A stretch of DNA of 64,000 nucleotides from Cliona cf. orientalis (Eukaryota > Porifera > Demospongiae > Clionaida > Clionaidae), in contig OZ005690.1 in NCBI GenBank assembly GCA_963930775.1, forward strand, positions 3,828,225 through 3,892,224, written 5' to 3'. The notes beneath the pieces were generated by a model. It saw only the letters and a program-made list of their open reading frames with translations. It had not been told where the DNA came from and made no database searches. Numbering within the stretch: the stretch's first letter is position 1; each line of letters begins with the position of its first letter. Below are positions 1 through 11,340 of this stretch, piece after piece. Made by a program: the position numbers and the translations under genes.

Positions 1-39
1 TACACTTTTGGACTGATGGTTTATTTGACCATTGCATTC

Positions 40-175
40 TGGTGGCTATGGATACATGCATGTCATGTGATTGAGGTCAATATTTGGTTATCAGTCTGAA
101 CAATGATATCATGATGACTATTATGTGGTAGAGCTAACTTATAAAGCCATAAAGATCAAAGGTGCTGCTAATAGT
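40..175. repeat. Degenerate copy of the methyltransferase 5'-flank block
   Basis: This stretch is recognisably similar to positions 3758-3921, the block just upstream of the minus-strand methyltransferase, sharing strings such as GAGGTCAAT, GTCTGAACAAT and AAAGCCATA in the same order and orientation. It is a partial older duplicate with several small indels and no open frame of note. Confidence 0.6.
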
Positions 176-652
176 TTTTTGGCTTGTTGAATATTGCATA
201 AAGGTGGTTTATAGCTTGAGATAGAGTGATTTGACCATTAAAATTTCCATACCTCCATCTTCATTTCTTCAAATGTTACTTGGTCAGATCAATTTTTCCT
301 TGGAATTGTTCATACATATGTATGGCTACCATATACTTGTCCGAGTTGTTCTACCATAGACTCGGGTTGTTCAGCGAATCTTTCTTATACCGTACATGTA
401 TTGGTAAGTGCATTTCTTTTCATTACCACATAGCTACTTCTGAATCATTCCAGGTTCTAACTCAAATCCGGAAGTATGCTGTAATTAACTTCCTTGGTTA
501 GGTTAATTGACACTTAAAGGTGTATAGTGCCATAATATGAGGAATAATTATTAAATTTTGATGAATAGCTATATGAGATATTTTGGTGCCAAATGCCATG
601 ATAGTGTCCTGCATGCAGGGATGCTTAAACATAACTCATGATTTTGGCCCAC

Positions 653-751
653 ATGCATACTAGTTGCCAACTGTCCAATTTTGACCGGGACAGTCCCAAT
701 ATTTGGCCTCCTGTCCCGGTTTCCAGTTTCAAAAACTTGGCAACTATGCAT
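653..751. repeat. Short inverted-repeat element with CGGGAC core
   Basis: The ends ATGCATACTAGTTGCCAA and TTGGCAACTATGCAT are inverted copies of each other about 100 bp apart, enclosing two GGGACAG/CTGTCCC motifs. Related CGGGAC-rich pieces occur near 50745-50800, 54893-54980 and 55973-56045. It is probably a miniature transposon. Confidence 0.5.
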
Positions 752-2319
752 ATATGGACGCTTGCCCGGGATATAACTTCCATTGGTTAGTATTGCAGCT
801 GCTACATTGAACCTTAAAATGAGCTACATGGTCACTTTCCCGGGTCACTACAGTATGTACTATAAATATTAATTATTTGTAAAGTTTTAGTACACTGGTT
901 TGGTAAGTATAGCATAAATATCTTGTACCGGCTCATTTAGTGGTTAATATGACTGGCAATAAAAGTATTAATATTATGTCTGCAATTAATTATTGAATAA
1001 CTTAGTTGTTAATTTATGTCTCGTAAAGCTATACACTGATCTTTACATTAGTTGATTGACTAAACCATGAATATTGGATTCCTTAAAGATTTTCCGTTGT
1101 GAAAGTACATAACATACACTATTATATATTGAATTAGTTGTTAATTTATGTCTCAAAGACTGACAGCTAGTGGAGACAATTGATAAAATGACATTTTTAT
1201 GCACGAGTTTCATTAAAATTAATGCGAATCATGTGAGTTAAGTGGCAGTGGCATAAATATTTATTGCACCATACATTAGAAGGCACAAAACATAATGTAA
1301 AATCGCTCAAGTATTTCAGAGGGCCCATTTTGATCAATACACATAATAATTGATTTACTCACATAAAAGATCGCTTTACGATATCTCTGACATGCATGAA
1401 GAGTCTATATTATATAATTATATCAAACGGTCAGCTTCACTTCTCAGAGACCCTATCAAGTGTTCACTTTTTGTTGGCATTGACCATGTGTTTCTGTCTT
1501 ATCCACACTTAGTCTAGTCTAGTTTACATGGAAAAGTGTGATAACTTACACATCTTGCCAGTACGTACGCTCCCCCCGTCCCCGAAACAAATCCCAAACA
1601 GTGGCGTAGCCAGGGGTGCGCCTAGTAGGGCCAGGCCCGACCAACTTTGTTCTAGTAATGCTTACTACTAAGCGTTCATCGTGTTAGCCATTTAATTCTT
1701 AGACTATGAGAATATATAGGGCAGAAATAATCCAGATTGTATATATAGGCTAAAGATTGACATTCAGCAGTGTTAATAGGATAGTACCAGGAGCTGCAAC
1801 AGGAAATTTACTGGTTATATACAGTATTGTATCTAGTACCGCCACCAGGAACAGGATACCAAACAGGAAATTTATAAAATTAATCTGCAATCAGGAGAAT
1901 TCTTAATGAGTTCCTTAGTTCAAAATTTGTGTACGGGAAGTGTGCCCACGGCCAATATTGCAGTATACCACACAACAGGAAACTTGAAATTCAAGGGAGA
2001 AAAAATTTGCATAGTAGGAGGGAAGTATTTTGTGGAGAAAACTTTCGCAGAATGCATGTTAAACTGATCACATGGGTGTGGCATGCCTAAAATTATGTGA
2101 AGAAAACTTTCGCAGGTGGCTGTGAAATTACAAAAGCTAGCTTCCAATCCTTGGAAGTATGCAAAGATTGAATGCGTGCAGCACGAAGATGTTAGCAATG
2201 AGAAGACAACAATCTTCAGTCTTACAGACAGTTAAAGAACAAGAATATTGAATGTCATATGGGATCGAGAGCCCAGTCAAACACCCAACAGAGCAAGCTT
2301 CAACAGGTCAATTTGAACG
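752..2319. other. Gene-free AT-rich spacer
   Basis: No credible coding region on either strand; open frames here are short, lack domains and start in random context. One visible element is an isolated CAGTGGCGTAGCC terminus at 1600, the start motif of hAT-like elements seen elsewhere in the window (13611, 41474), with no matching right end. The string GAAAACTTTCGCAG is repeated at about 2036 and 2101. Confidence 0.6.
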
Positions 2320-2472
2320 TACTGTAGTGTCCCAGGTAAGCGCCCATGGGCGCTTGAACATATTAATTCGCGATTTTGGCGTGCATTGGCATTTACCCGG
2401 ATCTATAGAAGCTGCTGCAGTGGCCCCTTGAAATATGGGCTAGATGGGCGCTTGCCCAGGATACTACAGTGT
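2320..2472. repeat. Miniature inverted-repeat element (about 150 bp)
   Basis: The left end TACTGTAGTGTCCCAGG is matched by the right end CCCAGGATACTACAGTGTA read in reverse complement, and both arms continue into AGCGCCCAT. A non-autonomous DNA transposon is the simplest reading. The flanks do not show an unambiguous target duplication. Confidence 0.6.
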
Positions 2473-2827
2473 ACATACAAACGTATTAGCCATCCGCCAT
2501 GCTAGCTCAGTGTTCATTCACAGCAAAACGGTACAATTGAATAAAAATGCTCAGCAAAGCTCAAGCAATATTTATAAATTTTAGTATTTTCATAATGGTA
2601 TGGCAATAGGCAGACACATGCAGTGTGCTAATATTGCGGAGTCGGCTATCAATCCTTGAGTGTATACTAAAAAGTGTGCATACTCATTTCAAAATTGATT
2701 CGAATTTGATGAGTTTCTGAATCATAATATAATTACTGTAACTGATTAATGTGATGTCTCTTTTATAAGTGAAAGTATAATTAAAACATATAATAACATG
2801 AAAGACGATAGACATACATTGTGCAGT

Positions 2828-3595
2828 TCAGTGCACTGGTTTGGTACATACACCATAAATTACTTGCACAGGCTCAGACTGAGTGACAGGACCAGGTCCA
2901 TACTCTCTCTTGATTTCCTGATATGCTTCTTGGTCAAATTCTGCTGGATCAAATTCTCCTTGGAACCACCCGTACACTGCGTCTATGTACTTGTCCAAGT
3001 TGTCCCATTGTGGATAGAGTGGTACTAGTGTCATTGATGCTTGCTTGAATCCTGCATCAGTTGCAAGGCTTTTATATTCATTCGCGTCCAAATGTATTGC
3101 TTTCCCATGAAGAATCGAGTCAAGAAAATCAGGACCCACCAATTTGTTAAATACTTTTTTCCCAATCTCGGGAAATGGAAGGCCAGCATTGGTTGTAGTG
3201 AATGCAAAGTGACCTCCCGGACGAAGATTTTGGTAAACTTTCTTCAGAAGGGCTTCCTTATCTCTGATCCAGTGAATCACAGTGTTGCTGTATATGAGAT
3301 CATACTGTCGTGGTGGAAATGTCTTATCGTCAGCTTGGATGTATTCAATGTTGCAGGCAGAGTACTCCTCCCTTGCAATCTTGAGTCTTTCTCCATCAGG
3401 GTCTACAGCCACCACCTTCCCCTCTGGTCCAACTCGCTCTGACAGCACTTTTGTGAGGTAGCCAGTCCCACATCCCAGGTCAAGAACAGTGGCACCCTCG
3501 TCTATATTTAGCATGCCTATCATGATTATTCCAACATCTTGCTGAGGTTTGCTTCCTTTGTGATAGCTGGTGGCTTGTGCAGTGGTAGATGACAT
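2828..3595 (-). CDS. Class I SAM-dependent methyltransferase, copy 1 (intact)
   Basis: A 255-residue intronless gene. Residues 37-45 (VLDLGCGTG) are motif I, which binds S-adenosylmethionine, and the acidic residue ending strand 2 is D65 in VVAVDPD. Further on are the D-L-I-Y-S motif IV region and a PGG turn (motif VI) typical of the UbiE/trans-aconitate-like Rossmann methyltransferases. The substrate cannot be read from sequence; a small carboxylic acid or lipid-like acceptor is usual for the family. It is cytosolic by appearance, with no signal peptide. The start is supported because the other copies begin at the same distance from motif I. Residues 34-76 are identical to those of the copy at 7225-7989 although the C-terminal halves are strongly diverged, which suggests gene conversion. 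The nearest neighbour downstream of its start is the duplicated 5'-flank block at 3655-4260. Confidence 0.85.
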   Translation of the reverse strand: MSSTTAQATSYHKGSKPQQDVGIIMIGMLNIDEGATVLDLGCGTGYLTKVLSERVGPEGKVVAVDPDGERLKIAREEYSACNIEYIQADDKTFPPRQYDLIYSNTVIHWIRDKEALLKKVYQNLRPGGHFAFTTTNAGLPFPEIGKKVFNKLVGPDFLDSILHGKAIHLDANEYKSLATDAGFKQASMTLVPLYPQWDNLDKYIDAVYGWFQGEFDPAEFDQEAYQEIKREYGPGPVTQSEPVQVIYGVCTKPVH

Positions 3596-3654
3596 TGCTC
3601 TACAGCCTCTTGCTATTCTACTGTTTATCTGATCTATCAGTTCTACATCTTCTT

Positions 3655-4260
3655 TGTACTTCAGTTTTTCATTCGTAGTTAGCTGTATAGTGCCTTATGG
3701 TTAATTAACTCTCTTTAACATTTTGACTAATTAGCATACCTGGCCTCTGCATGGTGGCTTTGCCAGGATACATGTCATGCCTTTGAGGTCAATTAATGTT
3801 TGCTGGAGATGGTTATCGGTCTGAACAATATGATATCAGTATACCCTTTGTCACCTGTTGGTGTGGTTATAGTTAATAGTAATGTACACTAAAGCCATAG
3901 AGATCAAAGGCACTGCCAATACCATAAATTAATAATTATTAGTGGTAAAACCCTGTGCCTGGTAGGGTCATAACTAGTTAATCAATGGCATACTCATACA
4001 GTGCATGCTATGTCGTATTGCTCAACTACTGCAGCTTTTAACATAATTTTAAACCTCATGTGAACTATTCCATAGGACACCTATAGCTGAATATGTGTTG
4101 ATAACTGCATGGTTTGTAGTCACCTTGTTGCAATAGCAGTATTGGTGTCTGAACACTGGGCCAGTATCTATAGTTAATAATTTACCATGAAACTTCAATT
4201 TGATCAATATCATCACACGTAGATTGAGGGTACGTGTACTTGTGTATTGCAAGTGAGCTC
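3655..4260. repeat. Duplicated non-coding block, inverted relative to 29780-30300
   Basis: Reading 29780-30300 in reverse complement reproduces this stretch in order, for example GTTTGCTGGAGATGGTTATC, ATATGATATCAGTATACC and CTACTGCAGC. The block lies immediately 5' of methyltransferase 1 here and just before duplication copy B at 30304, so it moved with the flank of these genes. No coding potential is seen. Confidence 0.75.
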
Positions 4261-4438
4261 ATATTAAATTTTGTATCTCAATTGGTGTTGAATAAGCGCA
4301 ATTATCTTAAGGACACTTAAGATGCAGGTACTAAAATTAATTTAGTGAGATTAGCGATTTGCCCAATTTTCATACCTGCGAATATTAAATTTATCATTTT
4401 CGAATAAATAGAACGTTAATTTTGAAAAATCTCTATAA

Positions 4439-4689
4439 GGCCATATAAAATAACTTACTTGATTCTCATCCACCTTTTTCCAAAAAATAGGGGCGGGAAG
4501 AGGCATTTTATTTTTATTTTTTTACTCATCAGGACACTAGAAAGAGCAGTATCTGCATGGAGCATATTTTCGAGATATTTGGTAAAGGGTCGCTACTGCG
4601 CACGTGCGATAGCAATAAAATTCATAGAGGCAGCCTGTAAAAATTGGGACGGGCGGGGATGAGAATCAAGTAAGTTATTTTATATGGCC
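4439..4689. mobile_element. MITE with GGCC ends and TAA target duplication
   Basis: Near-perfect terminal inverted repeats of more than 30 bp (GGCCATATAAAATAACTTAC inward from each end) enclose about 250 bp. TAA is present on both sides (4436-4438 and 4690-4692), the 3-bp duplication typical of PIF/Harbinger elements. Two other elements with different arms but the same GGCC ends and TAA duplications lie at 26312 and 28200. Confidence 0.8.
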
Positions 4690-4872
4690 TAATTATAGTA
4701 CCCGCTAAACATACTATCTCCAAAATCCACTAAAATTTGTACCCGTAAATAATCATTATCAGTATTAGCTATTGGTTCACTAATTCTAGGATATGGATTC
4801 CTATTGGGTATGAGCACCCTGCATTTATGGTTTAGCGTGTCTCTACCTACCACCACTTGTACTTGTACACAG

Positions 4873-4942
4873 ACACCTTAGTTTCTTTTTTTCTGCGTGC
4901 AGTCGTTTATACACATGCATGCAGAGTGCACTTGTGTCCATT
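4873..4942 (+). repeat. 70-bp direct repeat, copy 1 (copy 2 at 5312-5381)
   Basis: ACACCTTAGTTTCTTTTTTT followed by a conserved stretch ending GTGCACTTGTGTCCATT recurs 439 bp downstream with about three differences. The pair brackets the tRNA-like element at 4985-5060, so it may mark a local duplication. Confidence 0.8.
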
Positions 4943-4984
4943 ACAGGTACTAAGTGGGATAAAATGTGCTTATCAAACGGCCGA

Positions 4985-5060
4985 TGATATTATTGGTACA
5001 GTTGTTAAGGTCTTAGGCTCCCAATCCTAAGATTGAGGGTTTGAGTCCCATCTGGGCCTT
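4985..5060 (+). repeat. tRNA-derived SINE head (tRNA-Gly(CCC)-like)
   Basis: An A-box-like TGGTACAGTTG at 4994 and a B box GGTTTGAGTCC at 5038-5048 are correctly spaced. Between them is a hairpin TTAGG-CTCCCAAT-CCTAA that would present CCC as anticodon. The acceptor arms do not pair, so this is not a functional tRNA gene but the pol III head of a SINE or a decayed tRNA. Confidence 0.5.
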
Positions 5061-5541
5061 GCCTTTGTGCTATTGACGAATAATTGGAACAATTAAATAG
5101 TGGGCATTGGGAGAGCCGAATATAGAGAATAATTTATGGCTACTGACTAATAAAAGCCTAATATAATATGACTCTATGGTAGCAGCTAACATAAGTTGGT
5201 TACGTTAATATGTGTCGGCTGCTGACCTACTAAGTATGATTAGTTCAATTCCAGCTAAAGATTGAATATAATGCAATAACATAATGTCTTCCCATGCATG
5301 CATGTACGCACACACCTTAGTTTCTTTTTTTCTGCATGCAATCGTTTATACACATGCATGCAGAGTGCACTTGTGTCCATTCATTGGCTTCTGTTATGAT
5401 TCTATCACTGTTGAGACTGGTTCACATTGCTAATTTACCACAGGGTAATATCATAGTAATACTATTATTGCCCTAGTCTCAGGGTATTATGAAACCAGTA
5501 TATACAGCCAATATACTCAACTTTTTCATATATGGATACTA

Positions 5542-5548
5542 TATAAAG
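5542..5548 (+). promoter_or_regulatory. Candidate TATA box of the receptor gene
   Basis: TATAAAG lies 56-62 bp upstream of the receptor ATG, a distance compatible with a short 5' leader. This is based on motif and position only. Confidence 0.4.
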
Positions 5549-5603
5549 TATTGATGGGTTTTAAGCTTTTCATAACAGTTTTGGTGTATTTGATCATCGT
5601 TGA

Positions 5604-6656
5604 GTGATGGAGAATATTATCTCTATTCTTGTCAATAGCACTGATGATATTATTGAAAACAGCAGCTTGCCGATTAGGGAATTCCCCTACTGGCAGCCAA
5701 CTCTGGCTGCGATTCTGCTCCTTCTTACCATCTCACATGCTAGTAGCATCTTGATCATCTACGTTCCTTTACTGGTGGTGCTGCTCAGAGTGGTGAAGAA
5801 GGACCACTTCAAGCCACTTAACTTGCTCCATGCCTCGCTGGTGATTGCATCAATTTTTGAAGACATCGGCCGCATTATCCTCTATCCCATCTATTTGCCA
5901 TCTGCCTTTAGACATTGTGTTTGTTCTGCTTCAGTCAATTCCCTTCTTGGTGTTTTGTTCACTTTTTTCTTGATCTATCGTCCGTTCTGTTTTGCCTCTC
6001 TCTCAGTGCTGCAATTCTTGGTGGTTATTGGAAAAAAGAAGTTTGTCACACTCAAAGTATCCTTTGGTATGATCGCAGTGTGTAGTGGACTTGCTGCTAT
6101 CTATACAGCTGCAACAGTGAAGCCAACTTATGATACTATTGAGAAGTATGTTTGCTATGAAAGTTTTTGCCCTAATAGCAGATCTGAATCTCCTCTTGGT
6201 TTTTTTGCTATTACCTTTATGGCCAACATCTTCATAGCTTTCCTCCCATCTATCTTTGTTGTGCTTACAATGTCCATTTGGTCTTGCGCTGTTTTCAGGA
6301 ACTATTACACTGGTGGAGATGACCAGCTAAATCGAAGGATGCTTTCTCTCCCCTTCATCATGCCACTAGGTATTCTGGCTTCTTCTTCAGTTGAGGGAGC
6401 TCAAATAATATTAGTTGGAATAATCATATCAATGCTCTCCTCCCTCGGTGACCTCTTTCCATACTGGATCATGTTCACTAATTTTTTGCTAGCCAGCTTT
6501 TTGCGTTTCTTTATAAGGCTTGTCTATCCTTCAGTGCTGCTCTATACTCACCGAAAACTCCGTCGAGCCTTCAAGCGACTTGTGAGAGACTTGAAGAACA
6601 GAAAGTTTGTGACTCCTGGCACAGTGAACATAGACTCCACCACAGTTGGTCAGTGA
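5604..6656 (+). CDS. Seven-helix membrane receptor, rhodopsin-like GPCR candidate
   Basis: A 350-residue intronless protein with seven hydrophobic segments: roughly residues 34-64, 73-98, 112-142, 150-170, 200-230, 248-275 and 284-312. The short N terminus carries two N-glycosylation sequons (N11-S-T and N19-S-S), as expected for an extracellular end. Cysteines before helix 3 (C105, C107) and in the second extracellular loop (C184, C189) could form the usual disulphide. The C-terminal tail is basic (RKLRRAFKRL), consistent with a cytoplasmic helix 8. The classic DRY motif is absent (IGKKKF follows helix 3) and NPxxY is only weakly echoed by YPSVLLY. That fits lineage-specific orphan receptors of early metazoans better than a known ligand class. 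It sits between two methyltransferase copies on the opposite strand. No ligand is inferred. Confidence 0.65.
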   Translation: MMENIISILVNSTDDIIENSSLPIREFPYWQPTLAAILLLLTISHASSILIIYVPLLVVLLRVVKKDHFKPLNLLHASLVIASIFEDIGRIILYPIYLPSAFRHCVCSASVNSLLGVLFTFFLIYRPFCFASLSVLQFLVVIGKKKFVTLKVSFGMIAVCSGLAAIYTAATVKPTYDTIEKYVCYESFCPNSRSESPLGFFAITFMANIFIAFLPSIFVVLTMSIWSCAVFRNYYTGGDDQLNRRMLSLPFIMPLGILASSSVEGAQIILVGIIISMLSSLGDLFPYWIMFTNFLLASFLRFFIRLVYPSVLLYTHRKLRRAFKRLVRDLKNRKFVTPGTVNIDSTTVGQ

Positions 6657-7224
6657 CCACCCCTCATGCAATTCAGTGAACTCTTATAGACTGAACTCTG
6701 GCTACATCTTAGAGCCAGCTTCGTGATAGCAGTAATTATTTATTAGTAAAATACTGTAACAGTGAATAGCTAATGTTGCCTCTGCAATATGTCTGTGCCT
6801 ATCTTAAGGAACAATTATTAATTTTGCCGGTAAATTTTGTACGATAGTTTTGTAAATATATCGTAGTTAATTGAATACAACGCATGATCCAATTTAACGC
6901 AATAAATTAGCATTTTAGGAATTCTCCTAACATCTATATATGGAGCGATTGACGACCTTTACCAGAAAAACGCGCATTTTTCAAAATTGAAATTATTTTT
7001 TTTTCCATGCGTAGTATTAGATTAAGTATGGTATACATTTAAATTTGCGATAATTTAAAATCTCCAAACTGTGATGTATGACAGTACAATAAGTGCATTT
7101 ATTGAAACAAAATTAATACTGTGATATGATTGGTCAGTTCCAGGTCTATTATTTCATTTGGATTATTACAAAAACAGTCTTGTAATAGTACTTGAAAAAT
7201 TCACCCTATTATATACCGATCATA
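6657..7224. other. Intergenic AT-rich spacer
   Basis: 3' flank shared by the convergent receptor and methyltransferase 2 genes. It contains no gene. The only notable item is an exact TGACGACCTTTACC at 6950, annotated separately. Confidence 0.7.
6950..6963 (+). repeat. Exact 14-mer TGACGACCTTTACC
   Basis: One of about twelve occurrences of TGACGACC(A/T)TTACC in the window; flanks differ from all others. Function unknown. Confidence 0.6.
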
Positions 7225-7989
7225 TCATTTGGTGAGCACCACATAGAGATACGTGCGGCTCATTGTTAGGGCTGGGCCATCTTTCTGTTCACACTCCTCT
7301 CTGATCCTTTTCATAACATCTTCATCAATGTTTGAAAAGTCCACTGCACCCTGTAGCCACCCCTTAGCCGTGTCAATGACACCATCGAATGTTTTGAATT
7401 CGTGTTGCTGAGTGTCTGTCTCTGTTTCTATCTTCAAGTATCCACACTCTGACTTCAAAGCTTTGTACTCTTCGGCACTCAAAAAATTCATCGTACTGCT
7501 TACAATCTTATCACATACTCCTGGTCCTAAGAGTTTATCCATCAGTTGATACTCTTCTCCACGTTCTTCAAAGCTTTTAGCAACAACGGTTGAGAAGATA
7601 AAATGGCCTCCTGGTTTTAGATTGTCATAGACTCGTTTCAAGGCAGCCCTTTGGTCTGGAATCCAGTGGATTGATTGGTTAGCAAATACAAGGTCGTACT
7701 GTCCTGGTGGAAATGTCTGGTCATCAGCTTGGATGTACTCGATATTGCTTGCTGAGTATTTCTCTCTTGCAATCTTGAGTCTTTCTCCATCAGGGTCTAC
7801 AGCCACCACCTTCCCCTCTGGTCCAACTCGCTCTGACAGCACTTTTGTGAGGTAGCCAGTCCCACATCCCAGGTCGAGAACAGTGGCACCCTTGTCTATT
7901 GTTACCATTTCCATTAGTTTTGTCCCTATATCTTGCTGTACTCCACTTGTTTTTGCATAACTAGCTGCTTCTCCTTCAGATACTGCCAT
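7225..7989 (-). CDS. Class I SAM-dependent methyltransferase, copy 2 (intact)
   Basis: 254 residues, intronless, same fold as the copy at 2828-3595. Motif I VLDLGCGTG is at residues 37-45, VVAVDPD follows, the motif IV region reads YDLVFAN, and NLKPGGH is the motif VI turn. Residues 34-76 equal copy 1 exactly, and the matching DNA is nearly invariant even at silent positions. After about residue 100 the two proteins diverge strongly (copy 2 lacks the YGWFQGEFDP stretch and has KGWLQGAVDF instead). A changed C-terminal cap may mean a different substrate; this is inference. It probably works in the cytosol; no targeting signal is seen. Confidence 0.85.
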   Translation of the reverse strand: MAVSEGEAASYAKTSGVQQDIGTKLMEMVTIDKGATVLDLGCGTGYLTKVLSERVGPEGKVVAVDPDGERLKIAREKYSASNIEYIQADDQTFPPGQYDLVFANQSIHWIPDQRAALKRVYDNLKPGGHFIFSTVVAKSFEERGEEYQLMDKLLGPGVCDKIVSSTMNFLSAEEYKALKSECGYLKIETETDTQQHEFKTFDGVIDTAKGWLQGAVDFSNIDEDVMKRIREECEQKDGPALTMSRTYLYVVLTK

Positions 7990-8415
7990 GACTAGCTATA
8001 GACTCTAACTGCTATGTACAGCTAGTACTATTACGTGCACGCATGTGACCTGGGCTAAAGCCATATATAGCATTATCCACAAACCACTAATGTAATGCAT
8101 TCCATAGTCATGTGATGCTGTTTTCCCGTAATATTGTAATGTTAACCATTATGGTGTTTACTGATAATGATTGCACATGTTGGTATGCAATCTGCATAAG
8201 TATGTATATGCCACTCATGCTGATTTTATAAAACCATGAGATATCTTACCATTACGGTAGTATCCTGGGGAAGTGCCCGCGCACTGGATTTTATGGAGTC
8301 GATGTAGCAGCCTCCATGCAAATGATTTTATATTCGGGTAAATGCCATAAAGACCAAAATCTCTTAAGTTACCCATGACACGTACTATGATATATACGGT
8401 ACTTGGAAATGGAAG

Positions 8416-8960
8416 TACCGTACCCTCGCGAAAGGGGGCCCATGGGCGGTGCACCTTACATTGGGCCAAGATTGGGGGATGGGCCGATATTGAAGGTAAC
8501 AGTATGATCGTGTTTATACTCGAAAGAGCGCCCAGGTAAGTACCCACACTAGCTTCATAGTTTGAATAGTAGTAGCGGCTACTATTGATTTCAGCCTTAT
8601 TCAAGCACGGTTACCAATCCAGAACAAGGGCGGCCATGATACTTCACCATGTGTCGCTGAGTGCAGCTATATTCAGTGGGCGTGACTACGATCGTTAGCC
8701 GTATACGATCGTTTATTTGTGCTGAAATATGGCATAAAGTTAGCTAGGCTAGTTTCACGGATGTTTAGCACATTACTTATCGATCTTACATAGATTATTC
8801 GAAGTACAGTCCAGCCATTTCATGCATTTGAGCTGCGCTTTCAAGGGCAGCTACGCATGGGCGCATATTCGAGTAAACATTAGACCTTAGCAGGAAATGA
8901 GCCCAAAGTGGGGGGTGGGCCGACATTCCATAGTGGGCCCTCTTTCGTGAGGGTACGGTA
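8416..8960. mobile_element. Inverted-repeat transposon with TACCGTACCC ends
   Basis: The left end TACCGTACCCTCGCGAAAG is mirrored at the right by CTTTCGTGAGGGTACGGTA, 545 bp apart, with TA at both outer edges, as in Tc1/mariner-type insertions. The first about 84 bp resemble the small element at 14969-15049. No transposase frame is present, so it is non-autonomous. Confidence 0.7.
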
Positions 8961-9559
8961 TATGTAATCCCATGACATGCATCTGAGATATGTAGCAGTA
9001 GCTAATCCACTTTTTATACGTTCTCTTTTATTCATCCAATTCTCTTGCAGGATTACAAATAATTTGATCTATTTCATTAGCAGGCATGCTAAGAGATCCA
9101 GCAATTTTGATAACAAAAAAATTTTAACAAAAATGATCACATGAAATTAGCTAAATTGCTAGCAGCAAAAACGAGATACAGTAAACTCCAGTCAGTTTCA
9201 CCGTAAATCACAGTGTCTTCTAAAGATAACAGCATAAAGTTTTTGATTTGAAAGCATCTTGGCTGAGCTACTGGATATCAATGAGAAAAACAGTCACACA
9301 TACATAATCGCTAAATTTAGGTACTCTATACTGCTGTGGGTTACCTAAATTTACTGGACAAGACATGCTGTGGGTTACATAGACGTTAAGTTAGGTATAG
9401 TAATTGTCTCTATAGTTATAATATATTATGTGTACCACACAGCACTTTTAATTTTGTGACCATGCCTCCTAACTGTTGGCCACACCCCTTAATTAATGGT
9501 TGTCCAATGCTAGTTGACACGTGGTAATGGAACTTGTGATTGCTCAGCTATTTGAAATA

Positions 9560-9942
9560 TAGACCCGTTGCAATTATGTCATAAAATAGGAAATTTCCGG
9601 ATATCTCCGTATACGGACATACCCTCGCCGCCATCTTGGTGTACCACCTCCATACTCGCTTATGGCTGTTTGCACTAGCAGCTGTTGGAGAGAGCTTCTT
9701 TCTGTCTCTCTATCTTTTAGCGACTCGAAGACAAAATAAGCAGTATCCCAGGATGATATTATTCTCTTGGAACTATTCAACATACTATATTTTCACTGGT
9801 TGCAGGTCAGTGATCCTCTCAGAAAGAGCAGCTGAAAGTCGATCTAATACATTTTCTCATAGACACGCACGCGCGTGGTACACCAAGATGGCGGCGGTCA
9901 CATGACCTGTGACGTTTTACTACGTCAGCTGCAATGGGTCTA
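9560..9942. mobile_element. MITE with TAGACCCGTTGCA ends
   Basis: Ends TAGACCCGTTGCA and TGCAATGGGTCTA are inverted copies, and the arms contain a second inverted pair, GCCGCCATCTTGGTGTACCA. The interior (about 380 bp) has only short antiparallel frames created by the symmetry. The GCCATCTTG string resembles a YY1 site and occurs once on each strand. Confidence 0.75.
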
Positions 9943-10089
9943 TTAAAGTATAGTTATACAATTGATAGCTAGATTCTGCGCTTCTCTTATGGACATATAG
10001 CACGTGTGGCTCACCAGAGGGGGAGGGGGGACATTACCCTTGTGCCCCTATGCTGATTATCCTAGCTATCATCAAGCCTTCTTTGCTAG

Positions 10090-11098
10090 GTGGGTTATGG
10101 AAATAGACGGCCTAATGGCCTTTGGCCTTGTGGCCAAATGGCCTTAAGGTAAGCTAGTTTATCCCTGTTTAAGGTACCATGGACTACTCTAGCCTGTCCC
10201 CAGGTGTCTTGCTAGGAATATATAGCTACTCAATGACAGACTCTGTGTCAGTTTTCATCTGACATTAAGTGTTGAACTATCCGATCAGTGAAAAGATATG
10301 CACTTGTTATTAGATTCTTCCAAAAATAAATAGTCCCCATAACAACGGTAGCTATCTTGTCCAGATGCATGACAGTCAAGTCCAACTTAATATCAGTAAC
10401 ACGCTTGTTTTGTTTTGACTCTGATACGTGATAGCATCCAATTTAACTACACATTTTTGCTAACTGAAATCCAGCCCCTGATCCCTCTCATAAATGGCGG
10501 GGGACCCATGATGCACAGTAGCTAAATTAATAAAGTTACCCTGTCATATCGACACAAACATGTTTACTTACTGATTTTAAGTTGGACTCGACTGTCGTGT
10601 ACCTGGACAAGATACCGTTGTTATGGGGACTATTCATCAATCTAATTGCACCAGCATGATCAAACGAGTGCAAAGCGACAAAAAATTGATATTACTTACT
10701 CATAATTATTGTACGATCTAATCACAGGTGTGTAGCTAAATTAATCGAGTTAGCTACCCTGTCATGTCGACACAAACATGTTACTGACGTTAAGTTGGAC
10801 TCGACTGTCGTGTACCTGGACAGGATACTGTTGTTATGGGGACTATTTATCTAGGAAGAATCTAATTGCACCAGCACATTGATCAAATGAGTGCATGCAT
10901 GTACTCTTCACTGATCTGATAATTTAACATTCAGATCACAAAGTCAGCAAGAGACCTGGGGACAAGCTAGAGTCACAGTCCATGGTACCTCAAATAGGAC
11001 CAGATTGCTTGCTTAGCTTAAGGCCATGCATTTGGCCAAAAAGCCACTAAGCCAAAGGCCATTAATAGGCCATCTTTTTCCATAACCCTTGCTAGCTA
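10090..11098. mobile_element. Large foldback element (about 1 kb) with internal repeats
   Basis: GGGTTATGGAAATAGACGGC at the left is mirrored by a right arm ending TTTTTCCATAACCC, and the arms stay complementary for more than 100 bp (AATGGCCTTTGGC, GGTACCATGGACT). TTGCTAG flanks both sides (10083-10089 and 11099-11105). Inside, one segment (about 10330-10400) is inverted relative to two direct copies near 10545-10670 and 10755-10900 that share GTTGGACTCGACTGTCGTGT. No coding frame. It could form a very long hairpin. Confidence 0.75.
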
Positions 11099-11340
11099 GC
11101 CAGCCTATACACATGAATATGCCACACACAGGTATTGTCATACTAAGTCAACTAAGTGTCAAGCCTAGCCTGATTGAACACTATACTAAGCTAGCCTAGT
11201 CTAGTAGCTATTTCAAGCTCGAGGCTTGGCAAAGCAGGTTATTTATAAATCCCCACCCCTATGAACAGCCAGACTCATGGCTGATATTTCAAGCAGTGAT
11301 GCTCAAGGGAGGACATGGAGTATAAAAACTAATGGATATT

